Assembly: GCF_964355755.1 (NCBI RefSeq)
Contig: NC_092677.1
Location: 8,952,601 to 9,012,600 of the forward strand
Direction of reading: 5' to 3'
Source: Antedon mediterranea
Lineage: Eukaryota; Echinodermata; Crinoidea; Comatulida; Antedonidae
DNA: 60,000 nt
A program made the position numbers and the translations under genes. Below are positions 43,801-55,800 of this stretch, piece after piece. Position 1 is the stretch's first letter, and every line of letters starts with the position of its first letter. The notes under the pieces were generated by a model. The model saw only the letters and a list, made by a program, of their open reading frames with translations. It was not told where the DNA came from and ran no database searches.

Positions 43801-46800
43801 ATAGTATGTTGCCCATTTGTTTCACTAGAGGTAAGATAAGATAAGATAAGATAACTTTTATTGATCCTCAAAAAGGAAATTCATTGCTCGTCATAATAAC
43901 AAGAAAACACAATAAAAACAAATATAGCATAAAACCATTCATATAAAAACATCAAAAAATACAAGATAAAATTATCTTCTTGACTTTCTGTTGTACTGGA
44001 TGATACCAGAGGGAATAAAGGATTTGGCATATCGATTTGTTTTCACACTGAGGAGCCTCAATCTACCACTTGGATTAAGTTGGTCTATGATCACTTTGTG
44101 GAGAGGATGAGAGGCATCCGACTCAATGCGTTCAAAATCCCAAAGAAGGGGTTCTGCATTTATATTTATTACTTTTATGCCTGTCTGATTTTTAACTTCT
44201 TCACATTTTTCTGTAATCAGGAGTAACCCTTGATTGCGATCCTGGATACATCTGCATTTCTGGTTCTGACACAGCTACACCTGGAGATGGGGTCAAAGGT
44301 TATGTGTGCCCTGAGGGACATTACTGTGAGACGGCTGCTATTCAGGAATCGCCCTGTGATAAGGGAACTTATGCACCAAGCCCTGGTCTTGGAGCATGTC
44401 TGTTGTGTCCAAATGGTATGTAATTCAGGCTATATAAAACTATCTTTTTGCCGTCACTTCTAAACATACAATAACAGTATAAAACTTCTTAACTGTATGT
44501 TTTTAAAAGTCATATTAATAGTAATGCTAGTTTTTTGTTTTGCTGTGTGGATTGAATTTAGAGTCAATTACATCTTCAAAATGTATTCATAAAGAGTTTT
44601 TGTCATTGATATACTAAAATAAAATTGCATATATTTTCTTATATTAATCAGGTACTACATGCCCAGAAAAAGGAATGAATGAAACTATTCCATGCCCAGA
44701 AGGTTACTATTGCATCTCAGGAACCACTGATAATGGACAGCCTTGTCCTCCAGGTAAGCAGTAAACCAGTAGTACCATTTTATTTTATACTGAACCTTCT
44801 CTAGCCAGAAAAAGTAGTAGCTTAAGTATATAGAAAACAAGATATGGTTTGTCTATAATTATACAAATGCCAATTGTTCATTGTACAGACAATATTTATT
44901 TCATTCATGTTTTTTTTTGTAAAGGTACATTCAGTGATCAAACTAGCTTGGATGAGGAGTCTCAATGCCAACCATGTTTGGGTGGAATGTACTGTGAGAC
45001 TCCAGGTCTTGCATATCCAACTGGAGAATGCTTAGCAGGCTACCTCTGTGTATTAGGTGCGACAGTGTCTGGGCCTGATGATGGTGTTAATGGTCCATGT
45101 CCAGTAGGCCATTACTGTCTGAATGGTAAGTATTATTGCATGTACTTTTTAGGTTATCGCACACAATGAATAATATATCTTAAAAATTCTTATTTAGTTT
45201 TGAGAATAACATTTATTGATCTGTGTTCTACACTGAATTCTGTTTAAACCAAATTTTAATAGTTATTACAAATAATTAAAGAAAAAGTATAATGTTGTTT
45301 AGGTGTGTACTTTATAAGCATTGTTACTTGTGGAAAATGTAAGGTACAATACAATGGTTTATCAATAGCAAGTTTTTTATACTGTATGTTAGGTACCCAG
45401 AATGCAACTGCTTGCCCTGTTGGTACCATGAACCGTAATGAAGGAGGAACATCCATCGAAGACTGCTTGCCGTGCGAAGCTGGTCACTACTGTGAAACCA
45501 CCGGCCTGTCGGAACCAACTGGTGTTTGTAATGCAGGTTACTATTGCCCGAGCTTTGCTGAAATCTACGAACCTGAACCATCAGAATTCCCTTGCCCTGT
45601 TGGCTATTTCTGCGAGAGTAATACAGGAGTGCCCGAGGGATGCAGTCCAGGTATGAATATAACCTACTATTCAAGAACATTTAGCAAATATTTTCCCAGC
45701 TTCATGAGTTTAACTACTTTGAGTTTATGAGATTTCGGGTGTGGTTTTGAAAATACCTTTGTATTGTTGCTATCTGGTCAAAAGCATTTTTAACTACTGT
45801 AAATAAGCATCAATGAATATTAAAAATAACACCTTACTTTATTATTTACACTCAGTACTTAAAAGTTTTTTAAATTTTATAAAATATTCTTAAAGGTATA
45901 TCATATTATTTTAATCTCCACAGGAACATACCAGCCCAATGAACTATCAACCGACTGTGACCTATGCCCAGTAGGACGGTACTGTATGTACAACACAAGC
46001 GAACCTCAACCCTGTCCTTCATATAACTATTGTCCTGAAGGTGTTATAGCTCCAATACCATGCCCTAATGGCACTTACACTGAAGATGATGTCACTGGCC
46101 TCACTGTTCCTGAGTCGTGTCAACCATGTCCAACAGGTACAAGAAGTCTTAATTATGTAACCATAGCCTAGATTGTAGTAGTGTAGCTTTATTTTCGTAA
46201 TTTAAAGCACAAGATCTGTCTAAACTATAACCTATGAGAAGTAAAGAACGTTCATTCATGTTTTGCATTGAAGCATTATTATTACTCTGCTTTTATTGTA
46301 TTTAAAGGTCGTTATTGTGTTGGTGGTATTGATGCAGGTCCCTGTACAGCTGGTTATATTTGCTATAGTGGATCGGACACTCCAACCCCAGATGGCAGCA
46401 ACAGCATTGTCGGCAAACCATGTCCATTTGGTTATTACTGCGTAGAAGGTAATTGGTTTTAGATGACACAGTCAGAGATTAGAACATGTCACATTTCCTT
46501 ATGTAACAATGTTGATATCTGTACATCTGTGAAATTAGACAAATGTTCTAGTTATCCAATTACTCATTGGTTTATTTTATTTATTTTAGGTGCAAAAAAT
46601 GTATCTATATGTGATCCAGGATTAGTAATCTCATATGAGGGTGCTGGAAATAAAGATGAGTGTGTAGAATGTCCAGCAGGCTATATATGCTCAGACGATA
46701 ATCCTGTTCCTGTACCATGTACTCCAGGTAAGTGGTTATCTTAATCTCATGCATATGAAGGCTATTTATGCTCAGCCGTTCAACAGCAAGTACTTAGCTG

Positions 46801-49800
46801 ATAAAATTATTTCAAAATCCTGAAACTGCCACTGTTACAGAATGGTTTTATTTAACATGGAATACAAAAAATGGAAGATGAGCTCATATTGGTGTGGTAC
46901 AGACAATGTTTAAATTTCTTTTTACTATGTATAAATTTTGTTTTCAGGTTACTATTGTGAATCTGCCATTGAGCCAATAGCTTGTCCTAACACAACATAC
47001 TCGTATGAAGCGGCTGCTACAAACGTCAGTACTTGTAAACCATGTCCACCTGGCTTTTGGTGTAATATGGAAGGTGAGACATGCAAATTTGGTGCCTGTA
47101 TCACAAAAGTGGTGCAGAGTCGCAATTCATCTATTCATTAGATTTCCTATTTGCTCCAAAAAATAAAAAATAAAATTTCCTAATGCCTTTATGCAGAATT
47201 TTATTTGTGAATGACAATCAGGGCCCAGTTGGTTGCACTTGCGCTTCTCCTTTTTAACAGCTAAATATAAATTATAAAGTATGATTTTTTTTTATGTCTA
47301 ATTTTGATAGGCTATTAATATTGTATTGTAGCGCACATTTGAAATATCCTGGATCTGCTTTAGATTGTATTGAATATATTTTAATATAAAATAATAATGT
47401 GTTTTTTTTTTAGCTATGACAAATTATACTATCAGTCCATGTCCAATTGCTCACTTCTGTCCAGAAGCAACTGATGAGCCAATTGCTTGTCCACCTGGAA
47501 CTTATCGTGATACACAAGAAGCTGGAGGTATGTATATACTGTAGTATTTTGATTATTGTTGAATTTTTGTTTTAAACTGTTTTAAGATATAAAATTTAAC
47601 TTGTATGCCCCACTGCCCCATTTTACCTTTTATAGAACTTATTTAAAGTTTAAACAATGTAAATGTGCGTGTTACTCTTTGATAATTTTATGATAAAAAC
47701 CCCATTTTTATAGGTCTAATTATTGTATAATGATTTTCATTTATTTTGAAAAATAATTGTATTTAATTGTCCTTCACTCATTTGAACCAATTTATCATTA
47801 CTATAATAACACCAAACCTAACCTACAAGCCAATACAGTATTGAAAAATTCCCTTTTTATTCACAGACCAAGTTGACTGTCACCTATGTCCAGCTGGTCA
47901 CTATTGTCCAAATGATACAGCTAATCACTTTGGCATTGAATGCACAGAGGGTCTGTACTGCCCAGAAGGATCATGGGAAGAACATAATTGCCAACCAGGC
48001 TACTATTGTGAGCTAGCTGAGACGCAGGTAGCATGCCCAGGTGGAAGCTACTGCCCAACTAATTCCAGCACTCCACAACCATGTCCGGCTGGACATTACT
48101 GTGGTGGAGAAGACTGCAATAATACTGTGCCTTGCCCTGGAGCAATAACCCCGAAAAAGTGCCCTCTGGGATACCAACAGATTGACGGTTCTTTGCAAGT
48201 TACGTTTGATGATACTTGTGAAATTTGCCCAGGTGGTCAATATGGAAACGATGATGACCGTCAGTTCTGTGAGATTTGTAGAGCTGGAGTTGTGTGTCTT
48301 GAAGGCGCCATAACAGATCTTCCACATGGAAATGAGACCAACTATGGTGTTACTAAAACCAATTCATTTCCGTGTCCAATTGGTATGTTATAGAAGTGTT
48401 ATTTATTTTTTGGGTGCAAGTGGTATGATTCTTGACATTCTGTTTCTGCTCAATTTATAAATGCACACTGTAAATGATTATAATAATGTTGGATTTATAA
48501 AGGATTTAAACACAGTACATTAGGCGTGTTATGTCAATTGACTCCGTCCCCGAACCGCAGTGTCTCATCCGTCCAATACAAGTAGATTGCACACTTTGTT
48601 TGTGCTTGGTAAGTGAATAGTGTACACTGGGTCTATTATAATTCTACTAGTTGTCCTGTAAGAACCTTGGAGTGAGTTTTTTGCTCACTATCTATTTTGG
48701 TTTTGTGTTTTCTATATCAAGATATAATGAGTTTGTCTAATTTAGTATCACCTTTCTAACTTGAATTTGTTGTAGGCTACTACTGCCCAGCAAACTCCTC
48801 TGAATCCACTCCTTGTCCAATTGGCACATACAATAACAAAGAGTATGGGATGTCACTTGAAGACTGCCTTGACTGCCCTATCGACCACTTCAACCACCTT
48901 ACTGGGCAAGAAGGCTGCTTTCACTGTGGTAGTGAGGCATACCAATCAAGCAAGGGTCAGTCTGAATGCTTATGTAGTGGAACCGGTAGAGAATTTCAAC
49001 CTAGTGACCGGAAGTGTCCATGTGCTCACGGTTATGAAACGATTCCAGGACGTGAACAAGATTGTGTCAAACATTTGTATGACCTTTGCAGTGAGGGTCA
49101 GACCAGAACACAGGAAGGTGACTGCTTAGATGATGCAGGATGGGTAGATTATTGTACAAACCAGGTAAATGTCAACAATAATTTGTAGTATAAGCAAGCA
49201 CCGCACCATTGCATGTTCAGATTCATCTTGATTCATTCTTTTGTTCTTAAATTTGAATTTCTTAATTAGGGCTGTCTCTCACCGGATAAGTACATTAGTT
49301 ATGACACCACCCTCTCCCTATGCATATGTGAAGTCGATGACTTAGAGGAGATATGTGACCTGGAATGCCGACTGGCTCAGAGGAACACAATCACAATGGT
49401 GTGTGACGATGAACCTTATATAAAAGTGGAATTTACTGACACCGGTGAAACTGTAAATATTCCAGTGTCCAGTCTGACTAAGATTATCAACTCGAGAAAT
49501 ACGCTGACAAGTGATCAGTGTGAAACAAATGATGGAACTGGTGTAACTGTACATCTAATGGAAATGGGAGGTATGAACTAACTTACTTACTTTATTTCTT
49601 GATTTGAGTTGATTTTACTTGGTTGATGGGCTTTCACATACACATAAACTCTGAAATTGAACTGTTTAATGCTTAAATGATCTGGTTTAAGAATCAGTAA
49701 AACTTGGTTGATGGAAATAATGTTTTTTTTTTGTGTATACTTGTGAACTCTACTTAAACATACAGTATTGAACTTTTTTGTATTCACAGACAATGGGTTC

Positions 49801-52800
49801 CTTGGTGTGTACACTCCAGACCCAGTACAAACAGCCAATCTATTCCTTGATAATGCAAAGGGTGACATCAACGTTACAGTGCCAGTAAGTAATTCAACAG
49901 TGAGTTCCCGAAGACGTAGAGATGTCAGCAATAGTATGCGCCACCTTCTTGCTGACTCCACCAATTCAGGATCAACATATAGCGGTATTGAGAACCCTAC
50001 AGTCTGTTTGTTGTATGGTGAGACAATGATGTTTAGTGTTGATAATACACATTACCCAGTGTATGATAGGTAAGCTACAACCAACTTTACCACAAAATCC
50101 GAAATGAATTCTATAAATACAGTAATGCAAACATACATTTTTTTCTTTATAATAATCTTAATAATAGGTAGGCTTATGTTGACACGTTACTCACCTATTT
50201 CCACATAACTTCCCCTGACTACAAAGTAATGCACAGTTGTGCAAAATAATTTGATTGAACATATTCTACCTTTTTGTGAAATAACCTAAACGCAAAATAC
50301 ACTGAATTGCTTCACATGTGCGGTATGGGTAACTGCGATCAGTTCTAAATAGAATTAAACGCTCAAAAACACTGGTTCCTTTTCCAATACTAATCATGAT
50401 GTGTGTGTGGTGTGGATAACAATCAGTTCCATGTCGACATAAGCATCTAGTTCCTTTCAGTTGAGTTGAGTTTAAATTTTTTCATTCTCTAAGAAAAAAA
50501 CATTCAATGACAAATAAATATTGCAAACATCTATTTTTTTTTTTTCAGAGAGAATCTTTATAATACTAATGAGCAGTTTGATTATGGTGGTTTCCGTGAA
50601 CTAGAAGAGTTACAAAGTCAGATCGGCACTTCCACTACTCTCTTCTCATATAAATTTGTTGATCCTGGTGTGTATGTCTTCTACATGAGTGACAATCCAA
50701 ACAGAAAAATGGTAAATTTAATTTTATGAATAAGTAGATGTTCTTGTTATCTATTATAATAACTTACCTCACTGTACATTATAACATTAGCATTTATTAC
50801 ACACAATACTGAACTCTCTGAAAACCAGGAAAAAACCTACCAATAACCAGACTTTTCTTGAGGTCCAAAAGATTCTAATTTCAGCTCTAAATATTTGGAA
50901 AACTTACTGTAGATATTTATTATATTTAACGCATCTTTTTTAACAGTATGTGAGAGTGATGGCAGAGAATGCACAGTGTTCTGAAGATGGGCCATTCTTT
51001 CCAACAACTCCGAGATACATCGTACAGAATGGAGTTTCTTTAGAGAGCGACATCCTTCTGACACCAGACTGGATTTTGATCGGCATCATGATGGCTTGTG
51101 TTTTCTTCTTAACAATTCTCCTTATCATTGCTTTAGTAAGTTTAAATTTACAAATTGACAGTAGAGTAGACCCCAACACCATGGGATGACCCAAAAATAT
51201 TAGTGTTCTACTGTATAAGAAATTAACTCCATGTGTTTATTTAAGCTCAGAGGTACAGTTTTTCAGGTGTAACATGTAGTACACTTGTTTACAAAAGTTT
51301 ATTTAATTTAATTTAATCAGGTGTTCTCATTACAATCATCAATCTCCTTTCATATCTATGTTTTATTATACAAACTTCATGTCAAGATTGAATTTTATAA
51401 AATTTATTTTTATTAATCAATAATTATCTCATGTAGATGTTGTTCCGCAAATATGGATGGGAGAAAATCAGTTACATTCGCCCTAAGTACCGTGCTCTCA
51501 TCAAGAACCATGACTTTGATGACTACTCCTCAAAGGGTTCTGCGGTCCATCACGTTAAGAAATACAGTCGCAATCTAGCTGCTCGTAACAACCAGCCTGA
51601 TGGAGCAGAAAATGGAGTTGTGTTGGCTGATGGTGAGAAACTTTTACAAGAGGCATACTTCCCACTTGGATGTAATGCAAGGATGTAAAAATAATTTGAC
51701 TAACCATGACATGATGCATCGTACAAGCTGTTTCTTGTGATTGGGCATTGCATTGTGCCTACATCATTGCATCCAAGTGGGAACCAAGATTTAAGAAATG
51801 TTATTGTCCCTGCTTTACTACAGCTAATTCTATAAACTAATGTTTAGTAAAATTATTTTTACTACTATAAAAAAAAAAAATGTTTTTTACTGTTTATAGA
51901 TGAAGTACGAACAGATGAATTCTGGGATTATGATCGTCAAGTTGATCTAGAGGGCTTTAGTTCTCCTAGATTCTATGATCACCTTGCCAAACAATCTCGA
52001 CATGTGGCCTCAGAACTTGGAAGACAGAAAGAAGAGGTATTTATCATTTTTGATTGCTTCATTTGACACAAGTTCAATGATATTATGAGAAATATAGAAA
52101 TACCGGTCAAACTTGAAAATTAGTTTAAGGAGTTCCCAACTGTGTGTTCATTATTATTTCTTATAATTCAACATATACATGACTATTTGAATGTTTGAGT
52201 GAATTTGTTCATGTAATGCATTTACAATATGGCTTTATTGATGGATTTTACAGGCCAAAGCATTATACCAAAAGATTAACAACCAAACAGAGTCTCTGAA
52301 AGGATTGTGGGTAGCGAAGATGAATCTCGCTGGAAGATCTACTTTAGCAACAGAAGAGGACTTAGCAGATTATGAGAAAAAGAGTGAAGAGGTATAACTA
52401 ATGCATTTGATCGAGTATAATTTACAGCAGTTAATTTAGGTTGATGATCATTCCTATCAGGTTGATTTACTCATACCATTAGGTCACTTGGGCAACTCTT
52501 TTACAATATATTTTAAACTTAAATAACAGATTTGATTTAAGTTTTGAGATTTGTTTATTCTTTTAGCTAAGTATTGAGCTTGAACGACGAAAAGAGCTTG
52601 GTCTCAGATTTGAGGCTGTCCTGAAGAAGCAGATTGAACTTTTAAAACAGGATGACCAAGGCAGAGAAGAGCACCAGGTATGTTAATGACAAATAATGTA
52701 GTGAACGACCAAATTAAATTGGTTTGAAGACATTCTTATATTATGATGAGTGGCTGTGTGTGTACTAGTACACCGGGGTAACAACCTACTTGTCTCGAAA

Positions 52801-55800
52801 TATGTACTAGGTTCTTTATACAGTAGTAATAGTACGAATTTGTAACGCGCCAATTCCAGCAGTAAATGCACACGAGCCAGATGTGTACACTGGACCTACA
52901 GTTTATAGTCCTTATCCGAGAAGATTTGTTTAGACATTTTGTATTTTGTTTTTAAAGGTTGCATTCATGGCCAGTGCACGAGAAGCTATACGTCTTTTGA
53001 ATGAGGGCGCAGAAAAACTTTCAAATGGAACTAGTCCTGAAGAAGAATTTGATAGTAGCATTATTAGAAAGTGAGTGAATTTCTTTAAATTACACTTATT
53101 ACTTGTATAGAAGAACCCTTTGGTGACTATCTAATATTTAACATTAGTAATTGTTTAAATTCATGTGACTTTTATGCATTAAAGGTGTGCATTTTCATTG
53201 ATTTAATGTCATATACAATTACACATAGCTTATCTATTGTATTCCATTTTAAATTTCTAATTCAAATGTTGTACTATAAATATAAAACAACATATATTTT
53301 TTTAACACTTAGCGTTTCTGGACGTGTTGGTGCATTATTGAATAGAATGGCTACAGATGTTGGAAGTGAATGCCAACGTATTGGTGCATGGGGTGTCCTT
53401 GGAGAAGGTACAGGTGCCCAACTTATCAAACCTGGAACAGACACTATACCAATTAACAGAGAAGAATTATTAGGTATGTTATTTATTTTTTTTAATTACT
53501 GTTTATCCAATACAATTTTCTTGTTGTTAAATATATAACGTAAAGTAAAGGCTGCAGTAGTTTACACTAGAAAACATTTGTATTGCTCTCTACTTAGGTC
53601 CTGATGGCAATATCTTATGCCCTGATCTGATACATGTTGACAAATCTACAAACTTGATAGTGCCCAACAGTGAGGCATCAATGATCCTTGCCAATGGAGA
53701 AGTCAATGAAGTGCCACCAGAGTTCTTCCTTCATCCTCAGAATGGACATGTGATGCCCATCCAAGGCAATGTTGCTTATGATCCTGTGTCTTCTAGGCTT
53801 GTCTTTACCATTGATTCTGCAACAGGTGGGTAATGAATTGTGTACATATTTTATATAAGTCGATGATGGTGGTAATAAGTGTGATGGCATCTTATTTTTT
53901 ATAAAATCTTTCAATGGCTGACACCCATCATACTGACTGACAAAACTAATAATTACTAATAGTTTTGATTTTCTAATTGATTTTCATGTCAACTTATTTA
54001 CAATGATTTATTGAGCAGTAGTTTTACAGCATTGTGAATATTTTATAAGCATTTTCCTGGTACAATTAGTACAAAACAAACACAAGGAATTTTGTTAATT
54101 GAACTTTTGTACCCTTTTTTTTAATCATAGGTGAAGCCGTTCGATCTGATGAACCACTGATTCCATTTATACCATTCCCTACTGATCCTAATACTGGACT
54201 TCCAGTTGTGTCCAAGCTGACAAGCACAGAACATAGTACTGACTTGAAATTGAATGGCCCAATGATTGACTCCGAAACAACCCTCAGGTGTCCAATACTT
54301 GCAGTCACGATTCATCCACAGACTGGAGTTGTATACCCTGTTGGAGGTACTCACACTGACCCTGTTACTGGCCTTCCAATTCCGATTGAAGTTGGTTCTG
54401 TGATGATAGATCCAAACAGTGAACAGCCTGTATCAATTCTAAGCATTGGCATTGATCCTGAAACAGGTGATGTCATACCCTTGGGTGGCATGCTTCAACC
54501 AACAGAAAATGAGGCAATGACACCGATGGTCACAGGCTGCAATTATGTTGATCCACTGAGTGGAAAGGTTCTTCAAATTCATGGTGGAAGAATTGAAGGA
54601 GACGATGTAGTTTCAACTGGTGGTGGATATCAAAATCTGTTGGATTGCTCTGTCATGGCATGTGAAATTCATACTTTAGATGCTATTAAGATGTATCTAG
54701 ATGCCATCACTGGAACAGAAGGTGCTAACTGCCGACATGAACAGTCTGTTGTAGAAGGGGCTGTCAAAGAAATGGTAAAAGCAAGAATGAAGGCTAAAGC
54801 AAATGAGCTTCGCACAATTCAGGATGTTGATCGTAGACTTGAAAGAGCTTCAATATTAACTACTAATGGTGGATCCCCTGGTATGTTTGAGTTTGCTGGA
54901 ACTGGCCAACTTCTTCCTATACTAGTTGGAACTACAATTAGAGATCCTAGTGGTTCTGGTCAACAGGTTCCTATTCTTGGAGTTGAAAAAGAGCCATTAA
55001 CAGGAAAACTAATACCACTTGGTGGTACAATGGAAAACCCAGATGGAGTAGGACTCATTCCAATTATGATTGGAAAACCTGCAATCGATCCTGTAACTGA
55101 AGAACTTAGTCCAATCGTTGGTGTTCGAATAAGCAACGAGACAAAAACTGTGGTTCCTGTTACTCTATCATCTGACAAAAAGAAGAAGCCACCACTTGGA
55201 GCCGTTGCCATGCTCGAAGATGAAATTGTTGCGCGACGTGGCTTTTGGCGTCGACAAAGACAGCGCGAGGATGACTTAACAACGATTGAATCAAAATTAT
55301 CAAGCAATCTTTTGAATGAGATGGACAGCATTACTGCAAAGAATGTAGAAAGCGCTTTGAAGTCTATCATTGAAGGAACAACTGAATTAGATAATGCTGC
55401 TAAGCGTGAAGTCAAGCGTAGATCATCCTCTGAAGAAGATCTCAATGGAATTCTTCCTAAGAATGTTGTTTCCATACTTATAGGAGGAGACAACTTAGAA
55501 CATCAAAGTGAAGAAAGGCATCATGGTGCCCATAAGAAATTTGTTGATACTATACAAAAATTGTACAGTAAACTACAGTCTGAAGAGAGCCGATACCATG
55601 AAAGAAAATCAGAACTTGAAGGAACGTTAAATCCTGATGCAGCTTCTGCAGTGGAGCACCGTTACCGACAAGCAAAAGCACGCCTTCAGAGTGAACTATT
55701 TGACCAACTTCTAACACGAACAGAGAATCTTGATGAAGATCATTCTTCACTTGAATATTCTCGTGAAAGATCTGAATTGCTGAGTGCTGAAGCAAAACTG

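Larger units (their letters stand above)
16695..45125 (+). repeat. Six tandem super-repeat units of the ectodomain (9-11 exons each)
   Basis: Three diagnostic modules recur in constant order. Alpha: D-R-P/x-P ... G-G-x-C-P-x-G-H-F/Y-C. Beta: G-W-Y-C ... G-G-x-C-Q-P-G-Y-Y-C. Gamma: G-T-Y-Q-D/N-x-x-G ... C-K-x-C-P-x-G-Y-Y-C-D-N. Alpha copies start at exons 28, 37, 47, 56, 67 and 76 (16695, 21236, 26096, 30437, 35586, 41335). Beta copies are at 17958, 22065, 26766, 31877, 36756 and 41926/42407. Gamma copies are at 18909, 23299, 27820, 33202, 38974 and 42407/43074. An incomplete earlier copy (beta 11905, gamma 13770) precedes them. Coding lengths per unit are about 640-730 residues; genomic periods are about 4.5-5.8 kb. 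Confidence 0.85.

Noticed and set aside
49881-49892. Splice donor GTAAGT inside exon 93
   Set aside because: Using it would join phase 0 to a phase-2 acceptor and break the frame; the uninterrupted reading gives a sensible sequence with the RRRR site.
51437-51688. Alternative end of the protein at 51688 by retention of the intron after exon 96
   Set aside because: Exon 96 has a good donor (gat g|gtgaga) and the following exon continues in frame; retention is possible but unsupported.
54960-55493. 177-codon antisense open frame
   Set aside because: It is a shadow of exon 103, which has a continuous sense frame and protein repeats; no independent start context or homology.
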